From: an uncultured Collinsella sp.
GTDB taxonomy: Bacteria > Actinomycetota > Coriobacteriia > Coriobacteriales > Coriobacteriaceae
Direction: 5' to 3'
Assembly (NCBI GenBank): GCA_900555225.1
Contig: USKL01000081.1
Location: forward strand, 1-6,824
Length of the DNA: 6,824 nt
Numbering within the stretch: position 1 is the first letter of the stretch; every line of letters begins with the position of its first letter. Shown piece after piece: positions 4,442-6,824 of the stretch. The notes under the pieces are model-generated. The model worked only from the letters and a program-made list of their open reading frames with translations. It was not told the DNA's origin and searched no databases. A program made the translations under genes and the position numbers.

Positions 4442-6824
4442 ATGACCGCAACCGCCAGTCGAACCACCAACCGCAGACCCGAGCTTTTGGCGCCCGCCGG
4501 AGGGCCCGAGCCCTTTGCCGCCGCACTCGCCGCGGGGGCAGACGCCATCTATTGCGGCATGGGCAGCTTCAACGCCCGCCGCAAGGCCACCAACTTTACC
4601 GACGAGGCCTTTGAGCAAGCCTGCCGCGCCGCACATCTAGCCGGATCGCGCGTCTACGTCACGGTCAACATCGTCATCAAGCAGTCCGAGATGGGCGATG
4701 CGCTGCAACTCATCCATCGCTGCTCCACGCTGGGCGCCGACGCCTTCATCATCCAGGACTGGGGCCTGTTCTTTGAGGTCAAGCGCACGATGCCCGGCAT
4801 CGAGACGCACATCTCGACCCAGGCGAACATCCATGATGACCGCGGAACCCTTTGGTGCCGTGAGCAGGGCGCCGACCGCGTGACTCTCTCGCGCGAGCTC
4901 TCCATCGACGAAATCGCCGCCATTCACGACGCCGCGCCCGATGTGGACCTTGAGGTCTTCAGCCATGGCGCCATCTGCTTTTGCTACTCGGGCCTATGCC
5001 TGCTGTCGAGCTTTGCCATGGCTGGCCGCTCGGCCAACCGCGGCATGTGCGCTCAGCCCTGTCGCCTGCCTTACGAGCTGATCAACGAGAACGGCCGCTC
5101 GCTCTCCCCCGCCGGTCGCGGGCGCGCGCTGTGCCCGCGCGACACCAACACGTCGCAGCTTGTTCGCCGTCTGTATGACGCCGACGCCGCATCGCTCAAG
5201 CTCGAGGGCCGCATGAAGGCGCCCGATTACGTGTACTCCATCGTTGATGTGTATCGTCATCAGATCGACGACATGCTGGCCGGGGTCGCCGTAGATAAGG
5301 ACGAGGACGCCGCTCGCCAGCGCCAACTCAAGCGCTGCTTTAACCGCGACTTTACGCACGCCTATCAGGACGGCACCTCGGGCGACGAGATGATGAGTTA
5401 CGAGCGCTCCAACAACCGCGGCCAGATTGTGGGCACGGTGCTGGGCAGCCGTCTGGCCAACCGCGACGTGCGCGGGCTCAAACCCGACGACCGTCGTCGC
5501 CGCGCCGCCATCGCCCGCATTGAGTTGTTTGAGCCCGTGGGCAAGGGCGACCTGCTGGAGCTTCGTCACGACAATGAGTTTGACCAGTTCCTGACCACCA
5601 TCGCTGCCGAGGATGCCGCTGCCGGCGACATCATCGAGTGCCGCGTGCCCCGCAGCATGCCCGAGGGCTGCCGCGTCCGCGTGATTCGCAGTCAGCGCGC
5701 CATCGACGCCGCCGGCGCCGCGCTCAAGCGCGATGTGCTGCGCCGCCGAGCTGTTGACGTGTCCGTCGTGGCGCGCCTGGGCGAGCCGTTTACCGTTACG
5801 CTCACCTGCTGCGACGACCCTTCGCTTACGGCCACGGCCACGGGCTTTACCGTCGAGGCTGCCAAGACCCGCGCCGTCGAGGCATCCGATCTGGTTGAGC
5901 ACGTCGGGCGCATGGGCTCCTCTCCCTTTGAGGCCGCAAGCTTTGACGTTTCGCTCGACGCCGGCTGCGGTATGGGCTTTTCCGCCGTGCACAAGGTGCG
6001 CGCCGCCGCTTGTAAGGCGCTGGAAGAGGCCATTCTGGCACCGTACGAGGAGCGCGCGAAAACGCTCGAGCTGCCGGCGATTGTAACCAGTGATTCCCGC
6101 CCCGCGCCCGAGCACTACCGCGATGAGCCGCAGATCTGCGCCACCGTCACCTCGCTCGAGGCCGCCGAGGCAGCCCGCGCGGAGGGTGCAACGCGCATCT
6201 ATATGACCACCGACGCGCTCGAGGCTGTCGGACTCTCCCCTGCCGATGCATTTGAGCAGGGTATCGTGCCCGTACTCGACGAGGTCTGCCGCGCCGTCGA
6301 CCACGAGCGCGTCGATCCTTGGATCAATGCCGGAGCCACCGTCGCCGTCGGCAATATCTCCGAGCTCGCCGTATCCGCTCATGCCGGCGCCACGGCCGAG
6401 ATTCGCTCTTGCCTGCCGGTGCACAACACGCCCTGCATGGAGGCGCTTGCCGAGCGCGGAGCCGGTGCGTTTTGGCTCTCGCCCGAGATCACGCTCGACG
6501 AGATCATCTCGCTCGGCGCCGCCGCGCCCGCAGCCCTGGGCATCACCGTTTTCGGCCGCCCGCGCGTTATGACGAGCGAGCACTGCATCCTGCAGGTGGC
6601 CAATGGCTGCATCCACGATTGTGCCAACTGCCGTCTGCGCGCCCGCAAGTTGTCGCTCAAGAATATCGACGGCAAGGTCATGCCGGTGCGTACCGACATC
6701 CACGGCCGCTCACGCCTGTACGACGCCTACCCCATCGACCTCACGCCGCAGGTACCACAGCTGCTCGACGCCGGCGTGCGCCGCCTTATGGTCGACGGAA
6801 CCCTGCTCGAGACAGATGAGGTGG
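4442..6824 (+). CDS. Long U32-family protein with DUF3656-like domain, probable RNA hydroxylase (C-terminus outside window)
   Basis: The U32 family is called peptidase/collagenase by tradition, but studied members (RlhA, TrhP, UbiU/UbiV) are Fe-S proteins used in RNA or ubiquinone hydroxylation. Of 794 residues present, 14-330 form the U32 domain: ELLAPAGGPEPFAAALAAG, DAIYCGMGSFNAR, then the family signature starting E171-V-F and running through C179 and C186. C203 in NRGMCAQPCR and C231 in LCPRD complete a four-Cys set whose spacing resembles the [4Fe-4S] ligands of UbiU. Residues about 400-525 fit DUF3656, as in RlhA, which makes 5-hydroxycytidine 2501 in 23S rRNA. Residues about 560-794 look like a second, diverged U32-like half, with C715, C723, C727 and C730. 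This exceeds E. coli RlhA (about 650 residues). ATG 4442 has AAAGG 6 nt upstream. It is divergent from ridA and probably functionally separate. RlhA-like activity is inferred. Confidence 0.88.
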   Translation, partial: MTATASRTTNRRPELLAPAGGPEPFAAALAAGADAIYCGMGSFNARRKATNFTDEAFEQACRAAHLAGSRVYVTVNIVIKQSEMGDALQLIHRCSTLGADAFIIQDWGLFFEVKRTMPGIETHISTQANIHDDRGTLWCREQGADRVTLSRELSIDEIAAIHDAAPDVDLEVFSHGAICFCYSGLCLLSSFAMAGRSANRGMCAQPCRLPYELINENGRSLSPAGRGRALCPRDTNTSQLVRRLYDADAASLKLEGRMKAPDYVYSIVDVYRHQIDDMLAGVAVDKDEDAARQRQLKRCFNRDFTHAYQDGTSGDEMMSYERSNNRGQIVGTVLGSRLANRDVRGLKPDDRRRRAAIARIELFEPVGKGDLLELRHDNEFDQFLTTIAAEDAAAGDIIECRVPRSMPEGCRVRVIRSQRAIDAAGAALKRDVLRRRAVDVSVVARLGEPFTVTLTCCDDPSLTATATGFTVEAAKTRAVEASDLVEHVGRMGSSPFEAASFDVSLDAGCGMGFSAVHKVRAAACKALEEAILAPYEERAKTLELPAIVTSDSRPAPEHYRDEPQICATVTSLEAAEAARAEGATRIYMTTDALEAVGLSPADAFEQGIVPVLDEVCRAVDHERVDPWINAGATVAVGNISELAVSAHAGATAEIRSCLPVHNTPCMEALAERGAGAFWLSPEITLDEIISLGAAAPAALGITVFGRPRVMTSEHCILQVANGCIHDCANCRLRARKLSLKNIDGKVMPVRTDIHGRSRLYDAYPIDLTPQVPQLLDAGVRRLMVDGTLLETDEV

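Noticed and set aside
6608..6631. Radical-SAM domain suggested by CX3CX2C
   Set aside because: The motif is alone: it sits near the C-terminus within a U32-like context and no other radical-SAM features (GGE-type strand, barrel length after the Cys) are visible.
4994..6703. Open minus-strand frame of 569 codons opposite the U32 gene
   Set aside because: Antisense shadow of a gene with clear family motifs in the other strand; composition rich in Gly, Ala, His, Arg and no recognisable domain.

Overview
The window reads as GC-rich chromosomal DNA from a gut-type actinobacterium. Coding third positions are mostly G or C, intergenic stretches are visibly AT-richer, and Shine-Dalgarno sequences are strong (AAGGAG type). 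Protein flavour and gene set suggest the Coriobacteriia, most likely Collinsella or a relative. This is inference from memory of similar proteins, not from a search.

Layout. (1) 1-1045, minus strand: the first 348 residues of an SsnA-type amidohydrolase, running off the left edge. (2) 1046-1240: a gap holding a dense row of abutting perfect inverted repeats (1102-1224). (3) 1241-2635, minus: a complete NCS2-type xanthine/uracil/urate permease. (4) 2636-2983: an AT-rich divergent control region with a candidate promoter for the permease. (5) 2984-3640, plus: a complete YheO-type PAS-HTH regulator. (6) 3698-3734: a strong bidirectional terminator between convergent genes. (7) 3764-4141, minus: ridA, the enamine/imine deaminase. 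(8) 4142-4441: divergent control region with a ridA promoter, a large hairpin at the predicted 5' end of its mRNA, an AT-rich near-direct repeat, and the start region of the next gene. (9) 4442-6824, plus: 794 residues of a long U32 protein with an internal DUF3656-like domain, running off the right edge.

How the genes may work together. SsnA and NCS2 permeases are recurrent members of anaerobic purine-degradation clusters, where selenium/molybdenum hydroxylases, carbamoyltransferases and diaminopropionate ammonia-lyase also occur. RidA clears the 2-aminoacrylate that such ammonia-lyases release, and a YheO-type regulator divergent from the permease is a natural local controller. I therefore read 1-4141 as the edge of a purine uptake and breakdown locus. 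The U32 gene is most likely a separate RNA-hydroxylation gene.

The most unusual points are the structured element at 1102-1224, a Gln in the permease where characterised NCS2 transporters have an essential Glu, the ridA leader hairpin, and an extra cysteine cluster in the last third of the U32 protein.
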